A program made the position numbers and the translations under genes. From contig URLZ01000031.1 in NCBI GenBank assembly GCA_900548895.1, positions 1 to 32,134 on the forward strand: a DNA stretch of 32,134 nt, written 5' to 3'. Positions 8,517 through 15,954 of this stretch are shown here, one piece after another. Position 1 is the stretch's first letter. Each line of letters starts with the position of its first letter. This DNA comes from an uncultured Akkermansia sp. Lineage in GTDB: Bacteria; Verrucomicrobiota; Verrucomicrobiia; Verrucomicrobiales; Akkermansiaceae. The notes below the pieces were generated by a model, which saw only the letters and a program-made list of their open reading frames with translations, was not told the DNA's origin and did no database searches.

Positions 8517-9707
8517 TCAGAGGGCGGCGCGCAGGATGGCTTCAACCTGCTGTTCGTCGGCGGTTCGGGGGTTGACGATGATGGAGCCGTCGTTGATGGC
8601 CACGAGGGCGACGCGGGGGAGGTCTTCGGGGCGGACGCCGGCGGCGGACAGGCTGCCGGGCAGTCCGGTGCGCTTGATCAGCCGGCCGGCCAGGGCTTCG
8701 ATGGCGGCGATGGAGGCTTCGGCTCGCTGCGCGGCGGGCACCTTCATGGCCGCCTCCATGCCGACGAGGTGCGGCAGCAGGGCAGCGTAGTCGGCGGCGG
8801 CGTTCGGGAGGTTGTAGCGCATCACGTGCGGCAGCAGGATCATCATGGCGACGGCGTGCGGCACGCGGCAGACGCCGCCCAGCGCATGGCCGATGGCGTG
8901 CACGAGCCCGACCATGGCGTTGGAGAAGGCGATGCCGGCCATGGTCGAGGCCAGGGCCATGGCGTAGCGGGCCTCGCGGTCTCCTCCCGAGCTCACGGCG
9001 CGCTCGAGGTGCTGCATGATGAGGCTCATGGCGCTGTGGGCGCAGGCGGCGGAGAGGGGGTTGGCCTGCAGGCAGGTGGCGGATTCGACAGCGTGGCAGA
9101 GGGCGTCAAAGCCCGTGCTGGCCGTAGCGGCCGGGGGCAGGCCGAGGGTCATGCGGGGGTCGATCACGGCGGCGTCGGGGGCGACGAAGGGGGAGACGAA
9201 CTCCATCTTGACTTGGGTCTCGTCGTTGCGGATGACGGCGACGCCGGTGCACTCGGAGCCCGTTCCGGCCGTGGTGGGGACGGCGATGAAGGGGACGTGT
9301 CGCCCGCGGCAGAGGTTCTCGACGCCCGCGAGGGCGAGCAGGTCCGTCGCGTCCTGCGAGAGGACGAGGCGCAGGCCCTTGGCGGTGTCGATGACGGAGC
9401 CGCCGCCGACGGCGACGAGGGCATCGGCCCGCATGTCGCGGTAGAGGGCGGCGAGGCGGTTGACGAGGGCGAGGGATGAGTCGACGGGGATGTCGGAGAA
9501 GGTGCCGGCGACGGGGCAGCCTTCGTCGGCAAGGGCCTTCTCGGCCAAGGCTGCCGTGCCGATGCGGGCGAGCACGGCATCCGTCAGCAGCAGGGGGTGG
9601 CGGGCGCCGAGGTGGCGCAGTTCGTCGGCCATGCGCTCGAGCGCTCCGTCGCCGCAGAGCAGCTTGACGGCTTGGTGAAACTCAAAGTAGGGGGGAAGCT
9701 TGGCCAT
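8517..9707 (-). CDS. Iron-containing alcohol dehydrogenase
   Basis: A 396-residue group III (Fe-dependent) alcohol dehydrogenase that interconverts alcohols and aldehydes with NAD(P). The nucleotide-binding motif is VGGGSVIDTAK (about 99-109), followed by PTTAGTGSE. Metal ligands appear in FDALCHAVE and GLVHAIGHALGG, which hold the expected His residues. Length is normal for the family. The ATG at 9707 starts the conserved FEFHQAVKLLCGDG region, with no Shine-Dalgarno upstream. With the downstream ALDH it probably forms a two-gene unit. The substrate is unknown; 1,3-propanediol, butanol and lactaldehyde reductases all share this fold. Confidence 0.92.
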   Translation of the reverse strand: MAKLPPYFEFHQAVKLLCGDGALERMADELRHLGARHPLLLTDAVLARIGTAALAEKALADEGCPVAGTFSDIPVDSSLALVNRLAALYRDMRADALVAVGGGSVIDTAKGLRLVLSQDATDLLALAGVENLCRGRHVPFIAVPTTAGTGSECTGVAVIRNDETQVKMEFVSPFVAPDAAVIDPRMTLGLPPAATASTGFDALCHAVESATCLQANPLSAACAHSAMSLIMQHLERAVSSGGDREARYAMALASTMAGIAFSNAMVGLVHAIGHALGGVCRVPHAVAMMILLPHVMRYNLPNAAADYAALLPHLVGMEAAMKVPAAQRAEASIAAIEALAGRLIKRTGLPGSLSAAGVRPEDLPRVALVAINDGSIIVNPRTADEQQVEAILRAAL

Positions 9708-9861
9708 GTTCGGAAGGGGAATCGGGCTGCTGGTGGGGGCGATGGGTGGTGGGGGGGTGCTCCGTCTGAAGTCCGGGTTCCGCGACGGCGAGGAGGCGAG
9801 GCGGCTGCAACGAAGCGTCGAGGCGGAGAAACTGTGAGTCTGAGAAGGCGGAGAGGCGGCG

Positions 9862-10353
9862 TCAGAAGCGCCTGAGCAGGCCGCCGACAGCTAGCGCCGC
9901 ATACACCCGCAGCGGCGAGCATTCGCGCGGCGGCACGTCCGTCATGATGCGCCGCATCATCAGGCGGGGGAAGAGGTAGGATTCGACGAGGTTGACGAGG
10001 CGGGCCAGCCGCATGACGTCGGCGATGTCGCCCCGCAGGGTGAAGGCGTGGCGGGCGTAGGCCTGGGCCAGCCCCATCTGCCCGGTGAACATGAGGAAGG
10101 CATCGCGCATGGACTTGATGCGCAGCTCGCAGGCGCCGGCGGCGGGCTCGCGGAGCCTGATCAGGCGTCCGCCGCACCACTGCACGTGCAGTTGAGGGCC
10201 GTCGGCTGCGGCCACGACGGAGTAGGCGGCGCCTTCGGGCAGGCGCGAGAACTCGCGTGCGGCGCGGGTGTCGCGGCGCTTCAGCACCACGAGAGCGGCG
10301 TGCAGTACGCGCAGCACGAGTGCGACGACGCAGGCCTGTGCGCGGCGCTTCAT
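9862..10353 (-). CDS. Small SCP2-like protein downstream of the TsaC/Sua5 gene
   Basis: A 163-residue protein. Residues 7-25 form a hydrophobic segment (CVVALVLRVLHAALVVL) that may anchor or export it. The rest resembles the sterol-carrier SCP2 fold: a strand pair around LHVQWCGGRLIRL, then FTGQMGLAQAYARHAFTLRGDIADVMRLARLVNLVESYLFP, where the G.M.LAQAY....F.L.GD pattern is typical. The assignment is moderate. Its ATG overlaps the stop of the preceding gene in an ATGA, so the two are translationally coupled and this start is secure. A lipid-binding or membrane-adjacent role would be inference. Confidence 0.6.
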   Translation of the reverse strand: MKRRAQACVVALVLRVLHAALVVLKRRDTRAAREFSRLPEGAAYSVVAAADGPQLHVQWCGGRLIRLREPAAGACELRIKSMRDAFLMFTGQMGLAQAYARHAFTLRGDIADVMRLARLVNLVESYLFPRLMMRRIMTDVPPRECSPLRVYAALAVGGLLRRF

Positions 10354-11432
10354 GAGAGCACCTCCCCGCGCTTGGCCGACGCGCGGGTCAGGCGGTCCAT
10401 CATCGCGGCACCGAGGCCCTGCAAGGGCAGCTCTTCGGCGACGATCACGTCGACGTCCGGGCACTCGTCCATGGCGCGCATCACGGCAAAGAGGCGCACG
10501 GCGGCCTCGGACAGGCGACCGCTGCCGGGGGAGAGCGGCATGACTTCCGTCCAGCAGTCCTGCGCCGCGAGGGACGAATCGCCCTGATAGGTGATGAGGC
10601 CGTAGCGCAGGCCGGGCTCGGGCTCGAAGGGCTCGCGGGGGTTGCGGAGGAGGAGGGGTTTGCTGGGGGCGTAGTGGCTCTTGAGTTGACCCGGGGCCTG
10701 CGGGCGAGCGGCGGCCTCGTCCCCGTCCGCATTCCCGCCCTCGGCGGGAGCCTTGGCGGGCTTGTTGCGCAGCACGCGGCAGATGCCGCGCAGCTTCTCG
10801 CGGGTCAGCGGGCCCTCGCGCAGGATGCGCACGGCGGGTTTGCCCTTTTCATCGAGGCAGGGCAGCAGGATGGTGCTCTCCAGCCCCTCGGAGCAGGCCC
10901 CGGCATCGAGGACGAGGGGAATGCGGCCGCCGAGCTCCTTGAGCACGGCGCCGGCGGAGGTCGGCGAGATGTGGCCGAAGCGGTTGGCGCTCGGCGCGGC
11001 GATGGGGTGGCCCAGGGCGCGGGCGACGCCGCGCATCACTTCATGGGAGGGCACGCGGCAGGCCACAGTCGGCAGGCCGCTGGTGACGATGTCCGGCACG
11101 CAGGCCTTGCGCGGCAGCACGAGCGTCATCGGGCCCGGCCAGAATTCGCGGGCAAGCGTATCGACCAGGGGCTGCAACTCGGCCGGCACGTCGGCGATGT
11201 CGCGGAGCGCGCGGGCGTTCGGGAGGTGGCAGATCAGCGGGTCAAAGCTGGGGCGCTCCTTGACGGCGAACACGTTGGCCACGGCCTCGGTGCAGAAGGC
11301 ATCCGCCCCCAGCCCGTAGACCGTCTCCGTCGGCAGCGCCACCAAACCGCCCTCCGCCAGCACGGCTGCCGCCTCCTTGTACACGGCGCGGCAATCATCC
11401 AGCACATCGACCTCTATCACGCGAGTTTCCAT
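10350..11432 (-). CDS. L-threonylcarbamoyladenylate synthase (TsaC/Sua5 type)
   Basis: Makes threonylcarbamoyl-AMP from threonine, bicarbonate and ATP, the first step of the universal t6A37 tRNA modification. The 360-residue protein is of the long Sua5/YwlC type. The YrdC domain (about 10-205) shows LPTETVYGLGADA, the K58-R60 pair in VKERPSFDPL and APSANRFGHISPT. The linker SHYAPSKPL leads to a C-terminal Sua5 domain (about 270-360) with QGLGAAMMDRLTRAS. ATG 11432 follows a promoter whose -10 ends 6 nt earlier, so the mRNA should begin at the start codon. The next gene overlaps its stop. Confidence 0.93.
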   Translation of the reverse strand: METRVIEVDVLDDCRAVYKEAAAVLAEGGLVALPTETVYGLGADAFCTEAVANVFAVKERPSFDPLICHLPNARALRDIADVPAELQPLVDTLAREFWPGPMTLVLPRKACVPDIVTSGLPTVACRVPSHEVMRGVARALGHPIAAPSANRFGHISPTSAGAVLKELGGRIPLVLDAGACSEGLESTILLPCLDEKGKPAVRILREGPLTREKLRGICRVLRNKPAKAPAEGGNADGDEAAARPQAPGQLKSHYAPSKPLLLRNPREPFEPEPGLRYGLITYQGDSSLAAQDCWTEVMPLSPGSGRLSEAAVRLFAVMRAMDECPDVDVIVAEELPLQGLGAAMMDRLTRASAKRGEVLS

Positions 11433-11438
11433 GCGCTC

Positions 11439-11467
11439 ATCATAACCACAGGGGCTGCTGAAGTCAA
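11439..11467 (-). promoter_or_regulatory. Leaderless-type promoter of the TsaC/Sua5 gene
   Basis: On the minus strand TTGACT (11462-11467), a 17-bp spacer and TATGAT (11439-11444) are followed by only six bases before the ATG at 11432. The predicted +1 is the A of the start codon. Confidence 0.8.
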
Positions 11468-11587
11468 CGCCAAAACCGAGGCCGTGCCGCGGCAAAGGAC
11501 CCGGGCCGTTCGGTCGAAAGCGGAGGCGCCTTCCCGCCGGCTCTCTGCCGTTTTTGGCCCCTCACGAAGGGCATCGGCGGAGTTTGC

Positions 11588-11616
11588 TTGCAGAGGGGGC
11601 TTCGGCGTGGTAGAGT
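11588..11616 (+). promoter_or_regulatory. Leaderless-type promoter of the gene at 11624
   Basis: TTGCAG (11588-11593), a 17-bp spacer and TAGAGT (11611-11616), then seven bases to the ATG at 11624. The predicted +1 is at or one base before the start codon. It diverges from the TsaC/Sua5 promoter, which has the same geometry. Confidence 0.72.
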
Positions 11617-11623
11617 GAGCGGC

Positions 11624-12748
11624 ATGAATCACGCCCTTCTGAAGGCTCTGTTGCTGCCGGCTCTGGCGCTCGGCACCTTGTCTCTCGCCTCTGATCTGGA
11701 GGTCTTCGGCCTCGTGCGCACGCGCGATCAGGCCGATCACACGCTGAGCAAGTCCTATGACTTCAAGGTGATGCGCGACGGCTCCGTGCGCCGCAGCTGG
11801 AAGCTCAACGACAGTCGCCTGAGCATGGATTTCGACGCGGGGAGCAACCGCCTGATCTGCATCGTTGTCGACTACGACAAGCCCGTGAAGAGCTCGGCTG
11901 CGGCGCGCGATGCGATGGAGCTGACGGGGGCGACCATCAAGAAGTGGCAAAAGCTCTCGTCGCGCAAGGCGAAGCAGTTCGGTCTGAAAAATGTGCGCGC
12001 CTGCAAGCTGCGCAACGGCAGTTACGTGTTCCGCGAGGGAGCTTCGGGGGGGCGCTGCCGCAGGCTGGTGATTTACACGGCGCGCCCGAATCGCGACCGC
12101 TTCGAGCTGGAGGAGTTCACGGGGCTGCGCCGCACGGCGCTGGGCACGGCCGGGGGCTCGGCGGATCTGAGTTTTCTGGTGTCCGATGAGGAGGCGCGTC
12201 GCGCCCGCCCGGCGGATCCGCGGCTGGCGGTGCGCCGCGAGCCGACTCCCAGCCCGGGCAGCGGCGACGCTGCTGCCGCCAGCCCGGCGGGTGCCGAGGA
12301 GGTGGACCTGGCGAGCACCGAGGAGGAGGGATGGCTTGCCGATGAGGATGTCGAGGAAGCCGACGGCGATGCGGCAGCGGGGGGCGGCGACTGGCTCGCC
12401 CGCATGGATGAGTGGGCCACGCCGCTCTATGAGCCGCTGCGCCTTGCTTCGCTGAGCCCGGCGCTGCGCGTGGCCGTGGTGTACGGCACACCGCTGGTGG
12501 TGCTGGTGCTGCTGATGATGCTCGTGGCGCGGATCCGCCGCACGAGACTCAAGCGGCGCCTTGAGCGCATGGGGCAGCAGCTGCGCGATCAGAACACCGC
12601 CAAGCCGCGGGGAACGTCGGCGCCGTCGGCGAACGGCGACGCGCGCCCCTCTGCCCCGACCTCGGAGACGGCCCCGAAAGCCGACGCGACTGCGGCGAGC
12701 AAGGAGCCGAAGTCTGACGACTCTCCGCAGCAAGGGAGCTCGAAGTGA
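11624..12748 (+). CDS. Unknown exported single-span membrane protein
   Basis: I do not recognise the family. The 374-residue protein has an N-terminal signal peptide (about 1-22), then an extracytoplasmic domain to about residue 170 with alternating basic and hydrophobic stretches (SWKLNDSRLSMDF, RLICIVVDYDKPVKSS). An acidic Ala/Glu/Asp linker (about 205-265) follows. One transmembrane helix lies at about 282-303 (VAVVYGTPLVVLVLLMMLVARI), ending in a strongly basic stretch (RIRRTRLKRRLERM), and a polar Ser/Ala/Lys tail ends the protein. By the positive-inside rule the tail is cytoplasmic. It has its own leaderless-type promoter and meets a lipoprotein gene tail to tail. A link between envelope and cytoplasm would be speculation. 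Confidence 0.75.
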   Translation: MNHALLKALLLPALALGTLSLASDLEVFGLVRTRDQADHTLSKSYDFKVMRDGSVRRSWKLNDSRLSMDFDAGSNRLICIVVDYDKPVKSSAAARDAMELTGATIKKWQKLSSRKAKQFGLKNVRACKLRNGSYVFREGASGGRCRRLVIYTARPNRDRFELEEFTGLRRTALGTAGGSADLSFLVSDEEARRARPADPRLAVRREPTPSPGSGDAAAASPAGAEEVDLASTEEEGWLADEDVEEADGDAAAGGGDWLARMDEWATPLYEPLRLASLSPALRVAVVYGTPLVVLVLLMMLVARIRRTRLKRRLERMGQQLRDQNTAKPRGTSAPSANGDARPSAPTSETAPKADATAASKEPKSDDSPQQGSSK

Positions 12749-12879
12749 GCGCATCTGCTCGACTCCCGCCCCCTGCCCCACGAGCCTGTTCGGACGGAGC
12801 GGCGGCAGGCCGGAGCGCGACGAAAGCGGAATGCGCGCCCCCTTCCCCCTCGGCAGCTTTTTCAACCCGGGATAAACGA

Positions 12880-12910
12880 AGGCGAGGGCGCCCTGAGGGC
12901 GTCCTCGCCT
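12880..12910. terminator. Shared hairpin between convergent genes
   Basis: A 14-bp stem with one G-T wobble (12880-12893 with 12897-12910) and a 3-nt loop. On the minus strand it is followed by TTCGTTTAT, fitting a terminator for the lipoprotein gene. On the plus strand the tail GTTGACG is poorer, but the hairpin probably serves both genes. Confidence 0.65.
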
Positions 12911-12922
12911 GTTGACGTGAAA

Positions 12923-12983
12923 AACTCCGTCGCGCACCGGGCCGCAGGAGGCCGGGCAGCAGAGCCACCCGGAGTTCCCGGTG
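12923..12983. other. Two interleaved inverted repeats
   Basis: AACTCCG (12923-12929) pairs with CGGAGTT (12970-12976), and CACCGGG (12935-12941) pairs with CCCGGTG (12977-12983). The order A-B-A'-B' is that of a pseudoknot, so the two stems interlock. It lies just past the lipoprotein stop at 12997. Whether it folds in RNA is unknown. Confidence 0.45.
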
Positions 12984-12996
12984 CCGCGGCGCCCCG

Positions 12997-13476
12997 TCAG
13001 TAGGGCAGGAAGGTGTAGCGGTCGCCGTTGATGTAGAGCGTGCCGGTTGTCCCGGCCTGAAGGGGTCCGTACTCCTTGAAGATGGACTGCGTGAAGGTCA
13101 CCTGCTTGTTGCGGCCGTAGCGAACGGTGATGCGCTCGGAGGTGACGCCGCCTTCGTCGACCTGCGAGCCAAGCCAGACGCCGAGGAGGGTGCCCAGAGC
13201 GCCAAAGCCCGTTGCCGAGACGGCTTGGGCGCGTCCGCCGCCGAGGAGTTGGCCGGTGCCGGCGCCGATGGCTGCGCCGGTGACGCCGCCGACGATTTTG
13301 CCGGTGTTGCCGTCTTCGTCCTTGATCTGGACGGTGGAGATGACGACGGCATCGGGATGCTGTTCAGCCCCGCTGCCGATGACGAAGGGAGCTTGATCCT
13401 CGATGGAGGGATAGGGACTGCCGCAGGAGGCCATGAGGCCGGCAGCCGCAAGGGCGAGTAGGATGCGTGTTTTCAT
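12997..13476 (-). CDS. Glycine-zipper outer-membrane-type lipoprotein
   Basis: A 159-residue lipoprotein. The signal peptide ends in the lipobox LMAS-C18. A glycine-zipper segment follows at about 60-107 (GKIVGGVTGAAIGAGTGQLLGGG, then GFGALGTLLGVWLGSQ), forming two short hydrophobic spans of the SlyB/Rick-17kDa/YMGG type. The C-terminal 50 residues look beta-rich (ERITVRYGRNKQVTFTQ, TGTLYINGDRYTFLPY). Family members sit in the outer membrane or periplasm and are often linked to envelope stress, but no precise role is known here. It is transcribed from a strong promoter with a leader of about 130 nt. Confidence 0.85.
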   Translation of the reverse strand: MKTRILLALAAAGLMASCGSPYPSIEDQAPFVIGSGAEQHPDAVVISTVQIKDEDGNTGKIVGGVTGAAIGAGTGQLLGGGRAQAVSATGFGALGTLLGVWLGSQVDEGGVTSERITVRYGRNKQVTFTQSIFKEYGPLQAGTTGTLYINGDRYTFLPY

Positions 13477-13783
13477 GATGTTGATGTTCGTTATGGGGAA
13501 GCTTTGTTGTTCAGGGATCGCAGGAGCTTTCGCGCGCGACGCCCGAAGAGCGAGGTGAGCATCGGGATAAATCCCCGAGGCGGCAGCTCGTGTTCGGATA
13601 CCACCTTGGTAGATTAGAACATTACAGGGACCGTGTCAAGTCTTTAGCGTGTTGTTTCGGCAGGTTGATGAAATTCCGCAGCGCCCGGGCCGGCAGGCCG
13701 AGGGAGCGCCGAGGCTCCGGCATCTCTCAGGAGGGGGAAGGCTCAGGACGGGGGGCTCAGGACGAGGGGCTCAGGACAAGGGT
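13477..13783. other. Intergenic region with long lipoprotein leader
   Basis: 307 bp between the lipoprotein start and the polyferredoxin stop. It contains the lipoprotein promoter, a leader of about 130 nt that includes a small hairpin (CGGGATAAATCCCCG region, 13562-13576), and the start of the 14-bp repeat array. I see no gene. Confidence 0.6.
13611..13639 (-). promoter_or_regulatory. Strong promoter of the lipoprotein gene
   Basis: On the minus strand a consensus TTGACA (13634-13639), a 17-bp spacer and TAATCT (13611-13616). The predicted +1 is near 13604, giving a leader of about 130 nt before the ATG at 13476, long for this window and possibly regulatory. Confidence 0.78.
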
Positions 13784-13791
13784 TCAGGACG
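13741..13791. repeat. 14-bp tandem repeat at the 3' end of the polyferredoxin gene
   Basis: GCTCAGGACGGGGG, GCTCAGGACGAGGG and GCTCAGGACAAGGG (13741-13782) are followed by a partial TTCAGGACG. The array crosses the stop of the polyferredoxin gene (13784) and so forms its last codons. The TCAGGACG core is close to the reverse complement (TGAGGACG) of the 8-bp repeat at the window's left edge. Confidence 0.8.
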
Positions 13792-15712
13792 GCAGACTCA
13801 GCTGGCGGAGGCGCGGCAGCACGCGCATGGCCTTGGTGGGGGAGGCGGGGCAGACGTTGGTGCAGGCGCCGCAGCCGGTGCAGAGCTCGGGGTGAAGGCG
13901 GGGGACGCGCTGCACGGTGACGTCGATGCCGTGGTGCCGCCGGCAGGCCTCGGCGCAGTAGCTGCACCCGATGCAGGTGGCGTAGTTGATGACGGGGAGG
14001 CGGCGGCCGTTGTCTTCGCGGATGATGAAGGTGATGGAGTCGGTGGGGCAGGAGCGCTGGCAGCGCTTGCCGCCGCAGCCGACGCAGGTGTCGGGGTTGA
14101 CGCTGGGGCGGCGCACCTCGACGGCTTCGATGGCGCCCGTGGGGCAGCGGTCGGCGCAGAGGGCGCAGGAGCGGTTCTGCTGCCAGACGATGCAGTGCTG
14201 CTGGCGGAAATCGACGAGCCCGATCTGGGTCTTTTGTTTGTCGGCGAGGCTCAGCGGCATGAGGGCGCCGGTGGGGCAGACCTGCGAGCAGCGGTTGCAG
14301 TCCGGCGCGCAGAAGCCGGCGCTGTAGTCGAGGTAGGGCTTCATGAGCCCCCTCCACCCGAGGGTCGTGTAGGAGGGGCGCAGCACGCGGCTCGGGCAGG
14401 AGGCGATGCAGAGCCCGCAGCCGGTGCAGACATCGAGGAAGCGGTCGAGATCTCCGGCCCCGGGCGGCAGGGTGCCCGGGCCGATGTTGCTGCCGGCCTC
14501 AGCCGTGCCGCCGGAGGCGGCGGCGCTTCCGGCCGAGGGGATGACCGCCGTAGCGAGGCTCGCCAGGCCGAAGCCCAGAAAGGCGCGGCGGCTCATGTCC
14601 GGCCCGCCGGAGGCACGCGACGCGCTGGGAGCAGCGCTCTCCGCATGCGCGGCGGAACCGTGCGGAGCCGGGCGAGGCTCGCCTCCGTCAGCGAGCTTTT
14701 CGGCGGACTCGGTAGCCAAGGGGCTCGCCAACCCCGAAGCGGCGGGAGCAGCCGCGGCCGAAGCGTCAGAAGCGGGGGAGGTCGAAGTAGTAGCAGCCGA
14801 GGCCGAGGTGGCGGTGCAGGAGGCGGGGCCCCCCGCGGCGCGTCGGGAGAGCGCGGTGGGCCTGCGGGCGGCGGCGTCGAAGGGGTTGTGAGCGCGCAGT
14901 TTGAGAGCCTCGTTCTCGCAGGCCTCGACGCAGTCGTAGCAAGCGACGCAGCGCGTTGCGTCAATGCGCAGGGTGCGCAGATCAATGGCGTGCGCCTTGC
15001 AGGAGCGCTGGCAGCGGGCGCAGAGGCGGCAGCGCGTCTCATCGATGCGTGGCATGAGGGGGGCGCAGCGGGCGATGAGGCCGAGCAGGGCGCCGACGGG
15101 GCAGATGCTGTTGCAGTAGAGGCGCCCCCGCAGCAGGGCGAAGCCGAGCGGGATCAGCACGCTGACGATGACCACCGCCAGCAGCCACGGGGCATAGCGC
15201 AGCCAGTCGGGGGCGACCGTGCTCCAGCCGAAGGCCTGGCCGAGTCCCTCCGCTGCCGGCTGCACGACGGCCGCCATGAAGCGAGCGGCGATGGAGTACG
15301 GATCCAGCCAGGTCAGCAACAGGGTGCCGCAGAAGAGGATCGAGCCGAAGCCGACCAACCCCGCCAGCAGGCGGATGAGGCGGTGGTTGCTCGTGTAGCG
15401 GGCGGCGGATCCCTTGGCGTAGCGGGGACGCGCCAGCCGGTTGACGGCATCCTGCATCATGCCCAGCGGGCAGAGCCAGGAGCAGTAGACGCGGCCGAAG
15501 AGCAGGGTGAGCAGCAGCAGGAAGCCCAGCGCCAGCCACGCCCAGTCGCGCCCGCTGATCACGGCGCCGAGGGCGGGGACGAATTGCAGGTGCAGGGGCC
15601 ACTCCAGCCACGAGCCGACCGGCGCCGCGCCGACGAAGCAGGCGACGAAGGCCAGAAAGACCACAGCCGCCACCAAGCGGCGCAGCCACGCGAGGGAGAG
15701 GAGTCTGTCCAT
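13784..15712 (-). CDS. NapH-NapG-like membrane polyferredoxin fusion with internal Tat motif
   Basis: A 642-residue electron-transfer protein. The N-terminal part is NapH/CcoG/YccM-like: four membrane spans (about 13-30, 57-73, 113-136, 176-195), two cysteine pairs CxxxCP (C77/C81 and C200/C204) and two cytoplasmic ferredoxin motifs (C228-C238, C255-C265). An Ala/Ser/Pro linker (about 290-370) follows, then a twin-arginine motif SRRAFLGF (374-381) with a hydrophobic stretch to about 398. The C-terminal part (about 425-622) is NapG/MauM-like, with about six Cys clusters starting at C429, C472, C507/C516, C543, C580 and C611. So NapH and NapG, normally separate, appear joined by a Tat signal that would form a fifth span and place the last clusters outside. 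Its partner reductase is not here. It may pass quinol electrons to an unidentified periplasmic enzyme. Start 15712 gives a proper first helix. Confidence 0.85.
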   Translation of the reverse strand: MDRLLSLAWLRRLVAAVVFLAFVACFVGAAPVGSWLEWPLHLQFVPALGAVISGRDWAWLALGFLLLLTLLFGRVYCSWLCPLGMMQDAVNRLARPRYAKGSAARYTSNHRLIRLLAGLVGFGSILFCGTLLLTWLDPYSIAARFMAAVVQPAAEGLGQAFGWSTVAPDWLRYAPWLLAVVIVSVLIPLGFALLRGRLYCNSICPVGALLGLIARCAPLMPRIDETRCRLCARCQRSCKAHAIDLRTLRIDATRCVACYDCVEACENEALKLRAHNPFDAAARRPTALSRRAAGGPASCTATSASAATTSTSPASDASAAAAPAASGLASPLATESAEKLADGGEPRPAPHGSAAHAESAAPSASRASGGPDMSRRAFLGFGLASLATAVIPSAGSAAASGGTAEAGSNIGPGTLPPGAGDLDRFLDVCTGCGLCIASCPSRVLRPSYTTLGWRGLMKPYLDYSAGFCAPDCNRCSQVCPTGALMPLSLADKQKTQIGLVDFRQQHCIVWQQNRSCALCADRCPTGAIEAVEVRRPSVNPDTCVGCGGKRCQRSCPTDSITFIIREDNGRRLPVINYATCIGCSYCAEACRRHHGIDVTVQRVPRLHPELCTGCGACTNVCPASPTKAMRVLPRLRQLSLPS

Positions 15713-15718
15713 GCTGTC

Positions 15719-15747
15719 ATGTATCGGAACGTTGAGAGCTTGATCAA
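15719..15747 (-). promoter_or_regulatory. Possible promoter of the polyferredoxin gene
   Basis: On the minus strand TTGATC (15742-15747) is followed, with 16-18 bp spacing, by a poor -10 within GATACATG, about 6 nt before the ATG at 15712. It fits the leaderless geometry seen elsewhere, but the -10 is weak. The rest of 15713-15954 shows GC-rich inverted repeats and no gene. Confidence 0.35.
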
Positions 15748-15954
15748 ATCTACAGGGTGCGCGGGGGACTTCACCGCCGAACGCAGCCCTGACTCAGGCG
15801 CGGGCGCAACGCCCACGGCGTCGCGTTATGCCGTCGCATCCTACCGGCACAGGAGCACCCCCTGCCGAAAGGTCGGCCACCTTGCGCACGCAGGGGCAAG
15901 ACCTCGGCCCGCGTTTGCAGCGCAGGGTTGCAGCGCGCAGCGCTCGAGCGGCGA

